A DNA stretch of 36,993 nt from a virus. A model generated the notes under the pieces. It worked only from the letters and a program-made list of their open reading frames with translations. It had not been told where the DNA came from and searched no databases. The DNA is taken from the IMG/VR virus record IMGVR_UViG_3300017593_001555, positions 1 through 36,993 of that record; one strand, given 5' to 3'. Made by a program: the position numbers and the translations under genes. Positions 16,421 through 24,306 of the stretch are shown here, piece by piece (position 1 is the first letter of the stretch; each line of letters opens with the position of its first letter).

Positions 16421-16938
16421 TTCTCCCACCTCCCAGTGTCTCTGTTGTAGCGGTAGCCTTTTTCGCGGAGGTATCGCCCAAGAGTAGTGTTGCTCAGCTT
16501 ACAGGCCAGGCTAAACTGGTGCATAGTGCAGAACGTGCGAAGCACGCTTTCAATACCCCCGTAGCGAGCGAAGGCCTCGCATGCAAGGCCGTGCGGAGCA
16601 TTGTTGTAGAGCCTTGACTTTGTTGTGATGCCGAGCTCTTGCAGCCCCTTGCGGATAGCAAATGATGTAAATCCCCAGAACTTCTCCATCCAGGTCATAC
16701 CCTTCTCCTGATACTGCTCTCGTAGCATTGTTCTCGCAAGCCTCTTATCACATCTGTGTCTTATCATGATGTTCCAGAGGAACGTCCCTTTATAGTGTCC
16801 ACACGCTGCTGATGCAATAACTGCCTTCAGCTTCTCATAGAGAGGCCCTCCAAGTGAGTCCACGAGAGTGTATAGCTCTTGTATCTCCTTGTTGGAGAGC
16901 CACACCACAAGTTTATTCCCTCGTCTGTCCCTCGGCAT
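16399..16938 (-). CDS. HTH-like protein, longer paralog
   Basis: 179 residues. REQYQEKGMTWMEKFWGFTS followed by FAIRKGLQELGI fits a helix-turn-helix, and LSNTTLGRYLREKGYRYN a second one. APHGL(A)CEAFARYGGIE is shared with the downstream paralog. The N-terminus (MPRDRRGNKLVVWLSNKEIQ) is basic and unique to this copy. The start ATG follows GGAGGTAGAT. The final codons are contributed by the dispersed palindrome. Likely DNA-binding; possibly a regulator or a relative of the DNA-binding half of a homing-type protein, but no nuclease motif is visible. Confidence 0.5.
   Translation of the reverse strand: MPRDRRGNKLVVWLSNKEIQELYTLVDSLGGPLYEKLKAVIASAACGHYKGTFLWNIMIRHRCDKRLARTMLREQYQEKGMTWMEKFWGFTSFAIRKGLQELGITTKSRLYNNAPHGLACEAFARYGGIESVLRTFCTMHQFSLACKLSNTTLGRYLREKGYRYNRDTGRWEKCQNLTL
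16402..16422 (+). repeat. Dispersed palindrome, site 4
   Basis: The core GTCAAATTTTGAC is at 16406-16418. The TTCT extension is on the plus strand while the flanking genes run minus, making this the only copy whose orientation opposes local transcription. It codes for the last residues of the HTH paralog and the start of the micropeptide. Confidence 0.9.
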
Positions 16939-16947
16939 ATCTACCTC

Positions 16948-17328
16948 CTACCAGATATACTCTCTTGCTATATTGACCAGGGCAAGAAACACATCGTCCT
17001 TCACCCGCTCCCTTGGGTCCAATTCCTCGTAAGGAACAAGGTCTGGATGAGCCTTCTTCTCTGGGTCGTAAACCTTGCCATACTGCCAGCCCATCTCCTT
17101 ATACCTCCTCACCCAAGATTCATGAGCAGCCTTGGGGTCAAGGAACTTCTTTCGTCCTGCAGCAAGGTCGTCAATTAACTTTATGAGCTGCAGCTTGAAC
17201 TCCTCTTCACGTTCTCCCCACGGCTTTGGGACCACAGGACAGCCTAGTAGTATTGCATGCAGCCTTGCTGCCTCATAGACAAAGATTGTCCTGCGGACTG
17301 TGCTACTTGTCAAGGTATCTACCTTCAT
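16948..17328 (-). CDS. RyR-domain protein
   Basis: 126 residues. Residues about 67-126 match the RyR domain found in ryanodine receptors and common in phages: AAHESWVRRYKEMGWQYGKV, then DPEKKAHPDLVPYEELDPRERVKDD. The function in phages is not established; in some proteins the domain has been proposed to bind small ligands. Residues 1-60 are helical. GGGGAGGACAAT precedes the ATG, and the gene overlaps its upstream neighbour by 26 bases. Placement in the replication array suggests a DNA-metabolism or host-takeover role. Confidence 0.8.
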   Translation of the reverse strand: MKVDTLTSSTVRRTIFVYEAARLHAILLGCPVVPKPWGEREEEFKLQLIKLIDDLAAGRKKFLDPKAAHESWVRRYKEMGWQYGKVYDPEKKAHPDLVPYEELDPRERVKDDVFLALVNIAREYIW

Positions 17329-17500
17329 ATTGTCCTCCCCTCCTCAAGATTTCCTTGTATCCTCGCTTCAGCTGCTGATAGGCCTGTCGCCTGACGTCTG
17401 TGACTAGCTGCCCACCAGCAAGCTGGTAAGTTCTGAAGCATGGACTATATGTCCTGCCATATATTTCTCGCCTCAGTTGCTTAGCAACCCTTCCGTTCAT
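17303..17500 (-). CDS. Small basic protein, unknown
   Basis: 65 residues, rich in Arg, Lys, Gln and Tyr (VAKQLRREIYGRTY, RRQAYQQLKRGYKEILRRGGQYEGRYLDK), helical, with one Cys. GGAGGGTAAAG before the ATG is formed by the last codons of the upstream ATPase gene, so translation is coupled. No family recognised; the basic character fits nucleic-acid or helicase binding. Confidence 0.5.
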   Translation of the reverse strand: MNGRVAKQLRREIYGRTYSPCFRTYQLAGGQLVTDVRRQAYQQLKRGYKEILRRGGQYEGRYLDK

Positions 17501-17502
17501 CT

Positions 17503-18705
17503 TTACCCTCCGTAAACATACCAGATGTCGCCCGTTGGCTTTCCATCTGGCCCATTATACACCCTTTTTACGAGACGCTGTCGCAAGACAGTGTCCATGA
17601 CATTGTCAAACTTCTTGCTGTCTATGTCTCGCCAGACGAGACGCATAAGCTCCCGCTCTGTTATCCACTTCCGCTGTTTCACAATCTCCACAACAAGGTT
17701 GACATCCGCAGCTACCAAGCTGCGGCCTACGGCCTTGAACACATTGTGCATCTGGGTTTCCACCTCTTTGAGGTCTCGGAGCGAAGCCTCGATATGGGGC
17801 CACTCTACAACGAGGTTGTTAGACCTTGCTGCTGCATGAACAATTGCAAGCTTTAGCAAATAGAGAGGCTTCCGCTCATACCAGCCGTCAAAGACAGGGT
17901 CAGGACACAACTGTGCTGTCCTGTCATAGCTGTTATACCACTCAACCCAGCGTCGCCTGCACTCAGGTGAGAACTCATATGTCCCTGCTATACGAGATAT
18001 GATATAGAGGTCGTTCTTGAGAGCCTTGCAGAGCTCCCGCTCCTGCTCGCTCTCGAGTGGGATTGGCACAGGCTTCGCTCGCCGTGTGGCCCAGACGAAT
18101 ATGATTCTTGATGTAAGTCCGCTGCCAATAGCACTGCTTGGCAGCGAGGAAGCAATGCTCTCTGGTGTTGTAGCAGCAAGCACGTTGAGAAACACAGACG
18201 GAACAACGTTCGTCCCAGTATGCTTTGTCCGATACTTCCACGGGATTTCCTGGGCATCAAAGAGGTCGGTTAACATGACTATCATCTTTGTGTTGTCGCC
18301 TTTCTGGCCGAGGAAGCTCTCAAACTCCTTCGATGTGACTGTGAGGCTGCTATGCTGAAAGCGTGAGCCATCAGGCATCTGCTCATCAACTGCACTGTTT
18401 TCCAAATCTTGAATCAATGCCTGTGGTGTGACTGCATCAGCACTCAAGATAACATCTGGTATCTCCGATAAGAACTTTATTCCAAAGGAAATGGCCTGAC
18501 TCTTTCGAGCTGCGCCTGGCGGTGCGACCAGCACGACATACATGTTAGGATACACATTTATCCTGCCGAGTGAGAGCTTGACTTTCTTGCGGAGCACAGC
18601 TGCAATCACAGACATAGCCACCCACCTATGAAACACAGCTGCACTTTCAGTGTTCTCCATATACCGAAGGTATGCCTCAATCCAGTCATCTAACATTCTC
18701 CCCAT
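17503..18705 (-). CDS. DUF3987-type P-loop ATPase, putative replication helicase/primase factor
   Basis: 400 residues. N-terminal LDDWIEAYLRYMENTES and a FHRWVAMSVIAAVLRKKV helix lead into a strand and P-loop-like APPGAARKS (61-69; the Gly before Lys is missing, as in relatives with GxRK). MIVMLTDLFDA is the likely Walker B strand, and LPSSAIGSGLTSRIIFVW a later helicase-like segment. A winged-helix domain ends the protein (about 330-400). In phages this family sits next to polymerase genes and probably serves as the replicative helicase or primase partner. Its ATG overlaps the polymerase stop (TAATG), so the two are made together. Confidence 0.65.
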   Translation of the reverse strand: MGRMLDDWIEAYLRYMENTESAAVFHRWVAMSVIAAVLRKKVKLSLGRINVYPNMYVVLVAPPGAARKSQAISFGIKFLSEIPDVILSADAVTPQALIQDLENSAVDEQMPDGSRFQHSSLTVTSKEFESFLGQKGDNTKMIVMLTDLFDAQEIPWKYRTKHTGTNVVPSVFLNVLAATTPESIASSLPSSAIGSGLTSRIIFVWATRRAKPVPIPLESEQERELCKALKNDLYIISRIAGTYEFSPECRRRWVEWYNSYDRTAQLCPDPVFDGWYERKPLYLLKLAIVHAAARSNNLVVEWPHIEASLRDLKEVETQMHNVFKAVGRSLVAADVNLVVEIVKQRKWITERELMRLVWRDIDSKKFDNVMDTVLRQRLVKRVYNGPDGKPTGDIWYVYGG

Positions 18706-21017
18706 TACCGTCTCCAGTCAATGTCGAGTTCTTTCATGTCGCCCCAATACTCTCCGACTTTAAAGTCCACATCGATTATCATCGTCTCGTTGTTGACTGG
18801 GATTTCTCTTATCATATGCTCTCGCATCAGGCAAACGCATCTGTCGACCTTCTCAGGCTCGGCTGCTACATAGATTGCGTCATGGAGCTGGATGCAAACA
18901 TCGAACTCGTCACCGTGGGCTCGGTAGAAGCTCTCTGCAGATATGTTGAGCAGGTCTCCGACAGACGACTGCGGAATGTAGGCATACGCCTCTCGGAAGA
19001 GAGCATCACCCCATCTTCCGAGGAAGCGATGTCTTCTGCCGAAGAGGTTGACAAGTGTTCTATCTTGGCGGAGCTGCTGCTGTATTCGCATGTGCCAGCT
19101 TTTCAAGAGATGGTTCTTCTCGTAGTAGCGGTCGAGCAAGGCTCGGGCCTGCGAGAGCGAGACGCCAAGTCGCTCAGCGACGGTTGCAGGGCCTGCAGCA
19201 TAGTTGCAAGCATGACGAAGTGTCTTCCCTATGCGTCGCTGTGCAGGTGTGACTTCGTCCACAGGTATTTCATACATGATGCTCGCTGTGTAGCGATGGA
19301 CATCGTATTTCTCCTTCCTTTGGGAAGGAGACATCCCGAAGCTATCCTTGAATAGCTTCATCAGGACGGTGTCAAGACATAGATAGGCTACCACAACGGC
19401 TTCCGCCTGCACATAGTCCGCCCCGATAAATACCTTGCCCTTCGGAGCTCGATAGAGAATGCGAGCATCCTCAGGGATGTTCTGTAGATTGCCACTGCCA
19501 TACGGCAGGATGATGCTCTTGCTAGAACTCCAGCGGCCACCAAACGATGTTCCTGCTATGTTGTAGCAGGTATGCACCTTCCCCTCAGGGCTGACTGTAA
19601 TATCCACAAAGGACGATTTCTTTTTGGCAACAGCCCGTCGCTCAAGGATAAGTCCAGGGACTGGATGCACCTTCGCAAGCCTTTTCAAGGCCTGCTCGTC
19701 GGTTGTCACCTTACGCTCTTGCTCTTTGGACTTGCGTCGTTTGAACTGCAACGGCAGGCCAAGGTCGACATAGAGCAGGCGTTTTACCTGCTCAGGGGAG
19801 TTGAAGTTAATCTTGCGGCCGCAAGCAGCAACAAGCTCCTCATCAAGCTCTTCGAGCCTCTTGTTGCACTCTTTGAGGAGTGCGTCCCGCTTTTCAAGGT
19901 CAATGCCTATGCCCTGCAACTGCATATAAATGGCGAGCTCGAGCTGCTTCATCTCCACATCGAGGATGTGCTGCTGACCAGCATTCCGAACTTCCCGTTC
20001 CAGTATCGGGACAAGAGCAATTGTGGCCGCTGCATCCTGGGCATTGTAGAGACCCATGTCTCTGCTGGAATAGGGCTTCCAGACAGGGACATCCAAACAG
20101 ATGCTTGCAAGATAGCCGAGGTCTCTCGGCAGCTCAGGCCACACAACGTGAGCTGCAAGCAGCGTGTCCATATACATTTTTCTAGGAAAAATGTGGTAGC
20201 GATGCCACAGCAAAGCTGCGTCATAAACTGCGTTGTGCATCACAATCGGGCATTGCTCGCACAGGCGAGCTACTGCCGACCAGATAGCAATTTCATCCCT
20301 TTCTGGCCACTTTGGATACTTGCCATCCAGTAACTGGATGGAGATAGCGAAGCTTGGGTCGGCTGATAAGCCAATCCAAGAGACGTGAGTCTTGGTGGCC
20401 TCAAGGTCAAGAGCCACAGGGCCCTCGGCACTGTCGCAGAAATCTATGAACTCCTGCAGGGTCGGGTGAGTCTGAAAGACCCTTCGGTCTTTTGGGATTT
20501 GCGGAAACTTGCTGTGATGGAGTGCTTTACGCATGTCCAAGATGAACGTCGTTGCTAGCTCCCACTCGTAGTTTACTTTCTGTGGATGCCAGGTAGCAAG
20601 GACTTTCTGCCCCCGCACGAGCGTGGACTCCATTATATAGCCTCTATAAGAGGCTATTCCCGTCTTCCCCGTCAAGGCCCACAGGGCTGTTCGCCCAAGG
20701 GCAACAACAATGTTGGGACGATACTGCTCAATCTCCTCCTTAAGGAGGTTGACCCACTCAACAAGTTGAGGCTTCGGCTTGGTGCAAGACGCATCGTAGA
20801 AATAGTATCTTATCTCATTTGCGGGCGGCCTCTCACGAGCCACATTTGCTATGAGGCATTCTGCTCGGTTTATCCCAGCATATGACAGCAGGGAATTGAG
20901 TGTCTTCCCTGCTCGCCCTACAAAAGGACGCCCTGTCATGTCCTCTTCCTTCCCAGGGGCCTCGCCGACCAGCATTATATTAGCGGTTGGTGGACCTTCA
21001 GTAGGGACAAAGGTCAT
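18705..21017 (-). CDS. UDG-like domain fused to family A DNA polymerase with proofreading exonuclease
   Basis: 770 residues. Residues 1-165 form a type-4 uracil-DNA-glycosylase-like domain (GEAPGKEED 18-26, PFVGRAGKTLN 31-41, HPQ 144-146) lacking the usual iron-sulfur cysteines. Residues 180-345 are a DEDDy 3'-5' exonuclease with Asp204/Glu206, Asp266, Tyr324 and Asp328 intact. Residues 350-770 are the polymerase: motif A ADYVQAEA (Asp534), motif B RRIGKTLRHACNYAAG (Lys598, His602, Tyr606), motif C QLHDAIYV (Asp713). His602 occupies the position of E. coli Pol I Phe762, and Ala714 replaces the Glu of HDE. There is no 5' nuclease domain. AAGGAGGTG precedes the ATG, which overlaps the methyltransferase stop (ATGA). 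UDG-PolA fusions are known in some phages, for example SPO1. Confidence 0.9.
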   Translation of the reverse strand: MTFVPTEGPPTANIMLVGEAPGKEEDMTGRPFVGRAGKTLNSLLSYAGINRAECLIANVARERPPANEIRYYFYDASCTKPKPQLVEWVNLLKEEIEQYRPNIVVALGRTALWALTGKTGIASYRGYIMESTLVRGQKVLATWHPQKVNYEWELATTFILDMRKALHHSKFPQIPKDRRVFQTHPTLQEFIDFCDSAEGPVALDLEATKTHVSWIGLSADPSFAISIQLLDGKYPKWPERDEIAIWSAVARLCEQCPIVMHNAVYDAALLWHRYHIFPRKMYMDTLLAAHVVWPELPRDLGYLASICLDVPVWKPYSSRDMGLYNAQDAAATIALVPILEREVRNAGQQHILDVEMKQLELAIYMQLQGIGIDLEKRDALLKECNKRLEELDEELVAACGRKINFNSPEQVKRLLYVDLGLPLQFKRRKSKEQERKVTTDEQALKRLAKVHPVPGLILERRAVAKKKSSFVDITVSPEGKVHTCYNIAGTSFGGRWSSSKSIILPYGSGNLQNIPEDARILYRAPKGKVFIGADYVQAEAVVVAYLCLDTVLMKLFKDSFGMSPSQRKEKYDVHRYTASIMYEIPVDEVTPAQRRIGKTLRHACNYAAGPATVAERLGVSLSQARALLDRYYEKNHLLKSWHMRIQQQLRQDRTLVNLFGRRHRFLGRWGDALFREAYAYIPQSSVGDLLNISAESFYRAHGDEFDVCIQLHDAIYVAAEPEKVDRCVCLMREHMIREIPVNNETMIIDVDFKVGEYWGDMKELDIDWRR

Positions 21018-22306
21018 GGTTTCACCTCCTTTGACAGGGCTTCAAGAGCAGCTGCATATGCAGCTTTATCTATCTCACAGCCGATAGGCTGCATTTTCAA
21101 TGATAGGGCTGCCCGAAACGTGCTGGCAGAGCCAGCAAATGGGTCGCAGACGACGCTGTTGGGCATAACTGTCCGCTGGATAAGCTCACGAAGGAGCTCG
21201 ACAGGCTTCTCTGTTGGATGAATGCGTTTGCTCGGCTCAACAGGTGGGACCTGTATCCAGTCGGGGCGTCCCTGCAGGACGAGCTCGCTATCTGCTCTGC
21301 GGCAGTAGAGCAGCATGTCATAGCAGCTAGCTGGCCAGCACTTCGGTGCATTGCACTGGCCTACGGCCCGCTTGACCCATATAACAGGGCGAACGTGCGG
21401 GAGCCAGCCTACAGCCTCAAAGATTGTCCTCACAACATGAAAGTGCTCGGGGCACACAAATATCCAGGCATGAGCCGCGCTCTTGCAGAAGCGGAAGCTT
21501 TCACGTGCGAGCACGGTGTAGAGCTCAAGAGCCTTGCTAGGTTCATCTTCAAACTTGTAGCCAGCTGTGCTAACACCTCCCGTCTCACGGCCCACACTCG
21601 TGGCGATTTCATCTATGTTAATACCGTAAGGCGGGTCCGTTAGGAGCAGGTCAACGGACCTGTCTGGCACGGTCGGCATCCACTTACGTGCATCCGCAAG
21701 ATGTAAATCCCATTTGTTGGTAGCTTGGCGAGCAAGCTCGGCCCGTTGCAAGGCAACGCTGATGCTCTTCGCTGCTCGCTTGATAGCGGATTTCTTCTTG
21801 AGCTTCGCAAGCTCAGGGAACGTTTCCACAGCTTCCGCTATTTGGATATGTTCAATAACCTTGGCTCGGCTAACGCCGAGGCTTTCGGCAGTCTTGTCAA
21901 GCGTCCAGCCACCCTCACGACCGCTTTGTGACTCGCCGTAAAGCCTTTGCTTTATGCTATGGAGGTCCCGTATGGCAAGGGCCTCTTCGGCGGGCGTGAG
22001 GTTCTCACGTTGCAGGTTCTCTTCGAGCTCGATTTCCCGCAGGACCAGCGGGTCGACTGCATCTATATAAATGCATCGCACTTTGCGGCGGCCCATCTTA
22101 CACGCCGCTAAGCGGCGACCGCCCGCGACGAGTCGCATGTCTCGGGTCACAATGACTGGAACGAACTGGCCGTATCGCTCGATAGAGCGGAGGAGCTTCT
22201 TTAGTTTCTGCTGGTCAACTTCCTTCCGATACCTCGGAAGACTTTCGTCAAGGACGATTTCATCAGGGTCGACCTCAAAGATTTCCTTCTCGTTGAAGTA
22301 AGACAT
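21014..22306 (-). CDS. ParB-like / DNA methyltransferase fusion
   Basis: 430 residues. Residues 10-110 form a ParB/sulfiredoxin-fold domain (VAGGRRLAACK 60-70, ELEENLQRENLTPAEEA 93-109), followed by an HTH (LDKTAESLGVSRAKVIEHIQ). Residues 198-425 are an amino-methyltransferase of beta order: DPPY at 224-227, HPTEKP 363-368, and the AdoMet motif DPFAGSAST 388-396. The enzyme should methylate adenine N6 or cytosine N4, using the ParB part for site recognition. Known phage ParB-MTases protect DNA or alter expression. GGAGG of the SD is joined directly to dispersed palindrome site 5, so this protein is a candidate ligand of those sites (inference). Confidence 0.88.
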   Translation of the reverse strand: MSYFNEKEIFEVDPDEIVLDESLPRYRKEVDQQKLKKLLRSIERYGQFVPVIVTRDMRLVAGGRRLAACKMGRRKVRCIYIDAVDPLVLREIELEENLQRENLTPAEEALAIRDLHSIKQRLYGESQSGREGGWTLDKTAESLGVSRAKVIEHIQIAEAVETFPELAKLKKKSAIKRAAKSISVALQRAELARQATNKWDLHLADARKWMPTVPDRSVDLLLTDPPYGINIDEIATSVGRETGGVSTAGYKFEDEPSKALELYTVLARESFRFCKSAAHAWIFVCPEHFHVVRTIFEAVGWLPHVRPVIWVKRAVGQCNAPKCWPASCYDMLLYCRRADSELVLQGRPDWIQVPPVEPSKRIHPTEKPVELLRELIQRTVMPNSVVCDPFAGSASTFRAALSLKMQPIGCEIDKAAYAAALEALSKEVKP

Positions 22307-22319
22307 CTTTAGCCTCCAG

Positions 22320-22340
22320 AATGGTCAAAATTTGACGTTT
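22320..22340 (-). repeat. Dispersed palindrome, site 5
   Basis: The core GTCAAAATTTGAC is at 22324-22336. On the minus strand it is followed by CATTCTGGAGG, so the extension merges with the SD of the ParB-methyltransferase gene. Its other edge touches the TAA of the upstream zinc-ribbon gene. Confidence 0.9.
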
Positions 22341-22582
22341 TAGCTGCGTCTAACAATAGATGTTACATGACCGCACTCCGTGCAGCGAAACAACTCAATT
22401 GCGATGAGCTCCTCTCGCCCAGTGTGCGACAGCACTGCAGAAACCTTTTTCAAAACGAAGACAGTCGTGAAATACGTGCTCCCGCACTCAGGGCACTCCA
22501 CACTAGGGCACTTCGACAAGTCAACCCTTACAGGCTGGCCCACAGCTTGTGGACCACTTCCACCATTACCACCTCTCTTCAT
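22340..22582 (-). CDS. Zinc-ribbon protein
   Basis: 80 residues. Two CPxC/CxxC knuckles (VECPECGS and FRCTECGHV) separated by about 30 residues with beta strands are typical of a zinc ribbon. The N-terminus is Gly-rich (MKRGGNGGSG). I chose ATG 22582 because of the strong GTAGGAGGG site; an in-frame ATG at 22618 would overlap the upstream gene more. Possible roles are nucleic-acid binding or a polymerase accessory factor. It directly precedes the ParB-methyltransferase gene. Confidence 0.6.
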   Translation of the reverse strand: MKRGGNGGSGPQAVGQPVRVDLSKCPSVECPECGSTYFTTVFVLKKVSAVLSHTGREELIAIELFRCTECGHVTSIVRRS

Positions 22583-22901
22583 CTCTAGCCCTCCTACTTT
22601 CAGTGATGGCAGAGCCATCTTCCTTCATTAACTCACGAGCGAAGCCCGAGAAGGCAGCAGCGGCTTCACCATCAAGGTAGACCTTAATAGCCTGCCCTCT
22701 GCGTATGACCACGATTTCCTCGTGCTCAAGCAGCTTATCCGTTAGCCACCTGACCATCCTCTTGGTCTTCCTGTTCTCCTCCACCCAGTCCTTGAAGACC
22801 CTCACAATTGCCTCAACACCCTCATCCATGAGCAGGCCTTCGTCCTTACCCCAGCGGGACAACACGTCTCTCAGGTGTTCTCGCAAGGCTTTATCTGTCA
22901 T
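22566..22901 (-). CDS. Hypothetical protein in replication array
   Basis: 111 residues. The N-terminus is helical (LREHLRDVLSRWGKDEGLLMDEGVEAIVRVFKDWVEENRKTKRMVRWL), followed by a short beta hairpin EEIVVIRRGQAIKVYLDGEAA and a charged C-terminus. GGAGGC lies before the ATG. The last codons overlap the next gene by 17 bases. No family recognised; no catalytic or metal motif. Confidence 0.5.
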   Translation of the reverse strand: MTDKALREHLRDVLSRWGKDEGLLMDEGVEAIVRVFKDWVEENRKTKRMVRWLTDKLLEHEEIVVIRRGQAIKVYLDGEAAAAFSGFARELMKEDGSAITESRRARDEERW

Positions 22902-22903
22902 CG

Positions 22904-23113
22904 CTAGCCTCCCTTCAGCGACACTAGGTCACTCAGCTTGATACCGACTTTCTTGAGAAGGGCCCTCTCCTCCTTGGAGAGAAGAGGGCCACACCTTCGT
23001 AGCACAGCTGTGCTGAGGTCTTTCTCACGCTGACTCCTGTAGGAGCGGATAAATTGCTCCCGCTCCACGGGAGTCATTTGCACAAGGGGCTTATGCATCT
23101 CAAGAAGTTTCAC
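22904..23113 (-). CDS. Small helical protein, unknown
   Basis: 69 residues from a GTG start with GGAAGG four bases upstream (ATG 23098 is an alternative). It is mostly helical and charged: TPVEREQFIRSYRSQREKD, LLSKEERALLKKVGIKLSDL. It lies between the candidate SSB gene and the 111-residue gene with gaps of 12 and 2 bases. Nothing indicates a function. Confidence 0.45.
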   Translation of the reverse strand: MKLLEMHKPLVQMTPVEREQFIRSYRSQREKDLSTAVLRRCGPLLSKEERALLKKVGIKLSDLVSLKGG

Positions 23114-23125
23114 TTCCCTTCCACC

Positions 23126-23590
23126 TCATACAGCAGTCATCCTTCTAATCTCGTTTGTCACTTGGCCTTCATACTCACGGATGCCGACTTGCACGTCTAC
23201 ATGCAGACCGACCCACTCAGTGTTGCTGATTGCCTCCGCAATTCTTGCTGGGGTGGACATATCTATGCCCATAGCATCGCAGAAGCGACGCAACATGTTG
23301 ATTTTAGCTTGGCGTTTTGTCATCCTCCCATCTCGGGTGAGCTCATTCTCGTCTCCCTCTCGGGGAAGGAAGTTGCGGAAGTAGAGAGTGCTTCCGTCAA
23401 TAGGGGTCTCGCCGTCGCTCTTGACCCCACCATTCTCGTTCAATGTAACTTGCCAGACGATTGCGTTCTGGTCAGGGTCATACGACACTGCTGTCACATG
23501 CCCATGATACGTGCCTTGGGGCACGAGGGGCTCGGGCTTGAATTCTTCTTCTACATTGAAGTCCCCAGGAATGTAGGTTTCTCCTGTCAT
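23126..23590 (-). CDS. Candidate single-stranded DNA-binding protein
   Basis: 154 residues. An acidic N-terminus is followed by an OB-like series of strands (PQGTYHGHVTAVSYDPD, AIVWQVTLN, GSTLYFRNFLP), a helix pair (RQAKINMLRRFCDAMGID) and WVGLHVDVQVGIREYEGQVTNEI. Phage genes with this layout directly beside a Sak4/AAA_24 ATPase are usually SSB-like or DUF669-type proteins. The ATG overlaps the ATPase stop by four bases. Unlike classical SSB, no acidic tail is present at the C-terminus. Assignment rests on context plus fold pattern. Confidence 0.45.
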   Translation of the reverse strand: MTGETYIPGDFNVEEEFKPEPLVPQGTYHGHVTAVSYDPDQNAIVWQVTLNENGGVKSDGETPIDGSTLYFRNFLPREGDENELTRDGRMTKRQAKINMLRRFCDAMGIDMSTPARIAEAISNTEWVGLHVDVQVGIREYEGQVTNEIRRMTAV

Positions 23591-24306
23591 TTTTGTCCTC
23601 CTTTCTCAATGTAATTCATAATCTCCTGCCAGTCGTTAGGGACAAAGTCTGGCAGGCGGTGCATTTTGCCTGACAAAATTGAGCGGGCCTTTGTCAGGCC
23701 GATAGGCACTGTCTGAAGATACCAGGCTGTTACGCCCTTCTCTCGGCGGGCTGTTGCATAGTAGACTTCGTCGAAATAGCCTGGAACTTTCTCAGACAGC
23801 TGGCCTGTCAGCAGTGGGCCAATGTCAATAATGGCCCCAGTTGACTCATCACGCTTGATATCAATGTGCGAGAGCACAATGACGTTGCAGGGCAATGACA
23901 CAATCTGCCGCAGTTTGCCCTCAACAAGGTTGCGAACCATCTGGTAGTGGACATTCCAGATTGGCCCGCCTGTTGGCGACCTCTTTGGGTCGAGCATCAA
24001 TGCTCGCTCCATAGCGAGGTCAGTCATGGTCGTCGTCGAGTCGACAATGACGGTCTTGTATTTGTCAATGTTCTTGCGGAGCGACAGCAAATCCTTCTCG
24101 AACTTGACCCAGTCTTGCCAGGTCATCTTATAGGTCTCGTAATCGAAGTCCTTGCCAGCATACGTCAGTATGTGACCGTCAAAGTCAAACACAAATCCAG
24201 GGGTTGGAGCACTCGCTGCGAAAGTGCTCTTTCCCGTCCCGTAAGAGCCAACAACCATCACCTTCAGGTGCTGGGTGCTAGCCTGAATGTCCTTTGCACT
24301 TGGCAT
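23587..24306 (-). CDS. Sak4-like RecA-fold ATPase (AAA_24)
   Basis: 239 residues. Walker A GSYGTGKST (20-28), a strand FVFDFDG, Walker B-like TVIVDSTT (85-92), and CNVIVLSHID as a sensor strand. This is the compact RecA-core architecture of phage Sak4 recombinases, which anneal single strands with an SSB partner; the downstream gene is an SSB candidate and the upstream gene a RecB-like nuclease, completing a recombination module. GGAGGCTATGT precedes the ATG; the gene overlaps the nuclease gene by 29 bases. Confidence 0.75.
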   Translation of the reverse strand: MPSAKDIQASTQHLKVMVVGSYGTGKSTFAASAPTPGFVFDFDGHILTYAGKDFDYETYKMTWQDWVKFEKDLLSLRKNIDKYKTVIVDSTTTMTDLAMERALMLDPKRSPTGGPIWNVHYQMVRNLVEGKLRQIVSLPCNVIVLSHIDIKRDESTGAIIDIGPLLTGQLSEKVPGYFDEVYYATARREKGVTAWYLQTVPIGLTKARSILSGKMHRLPDFVPNDWQEIMNYIEKGGQK

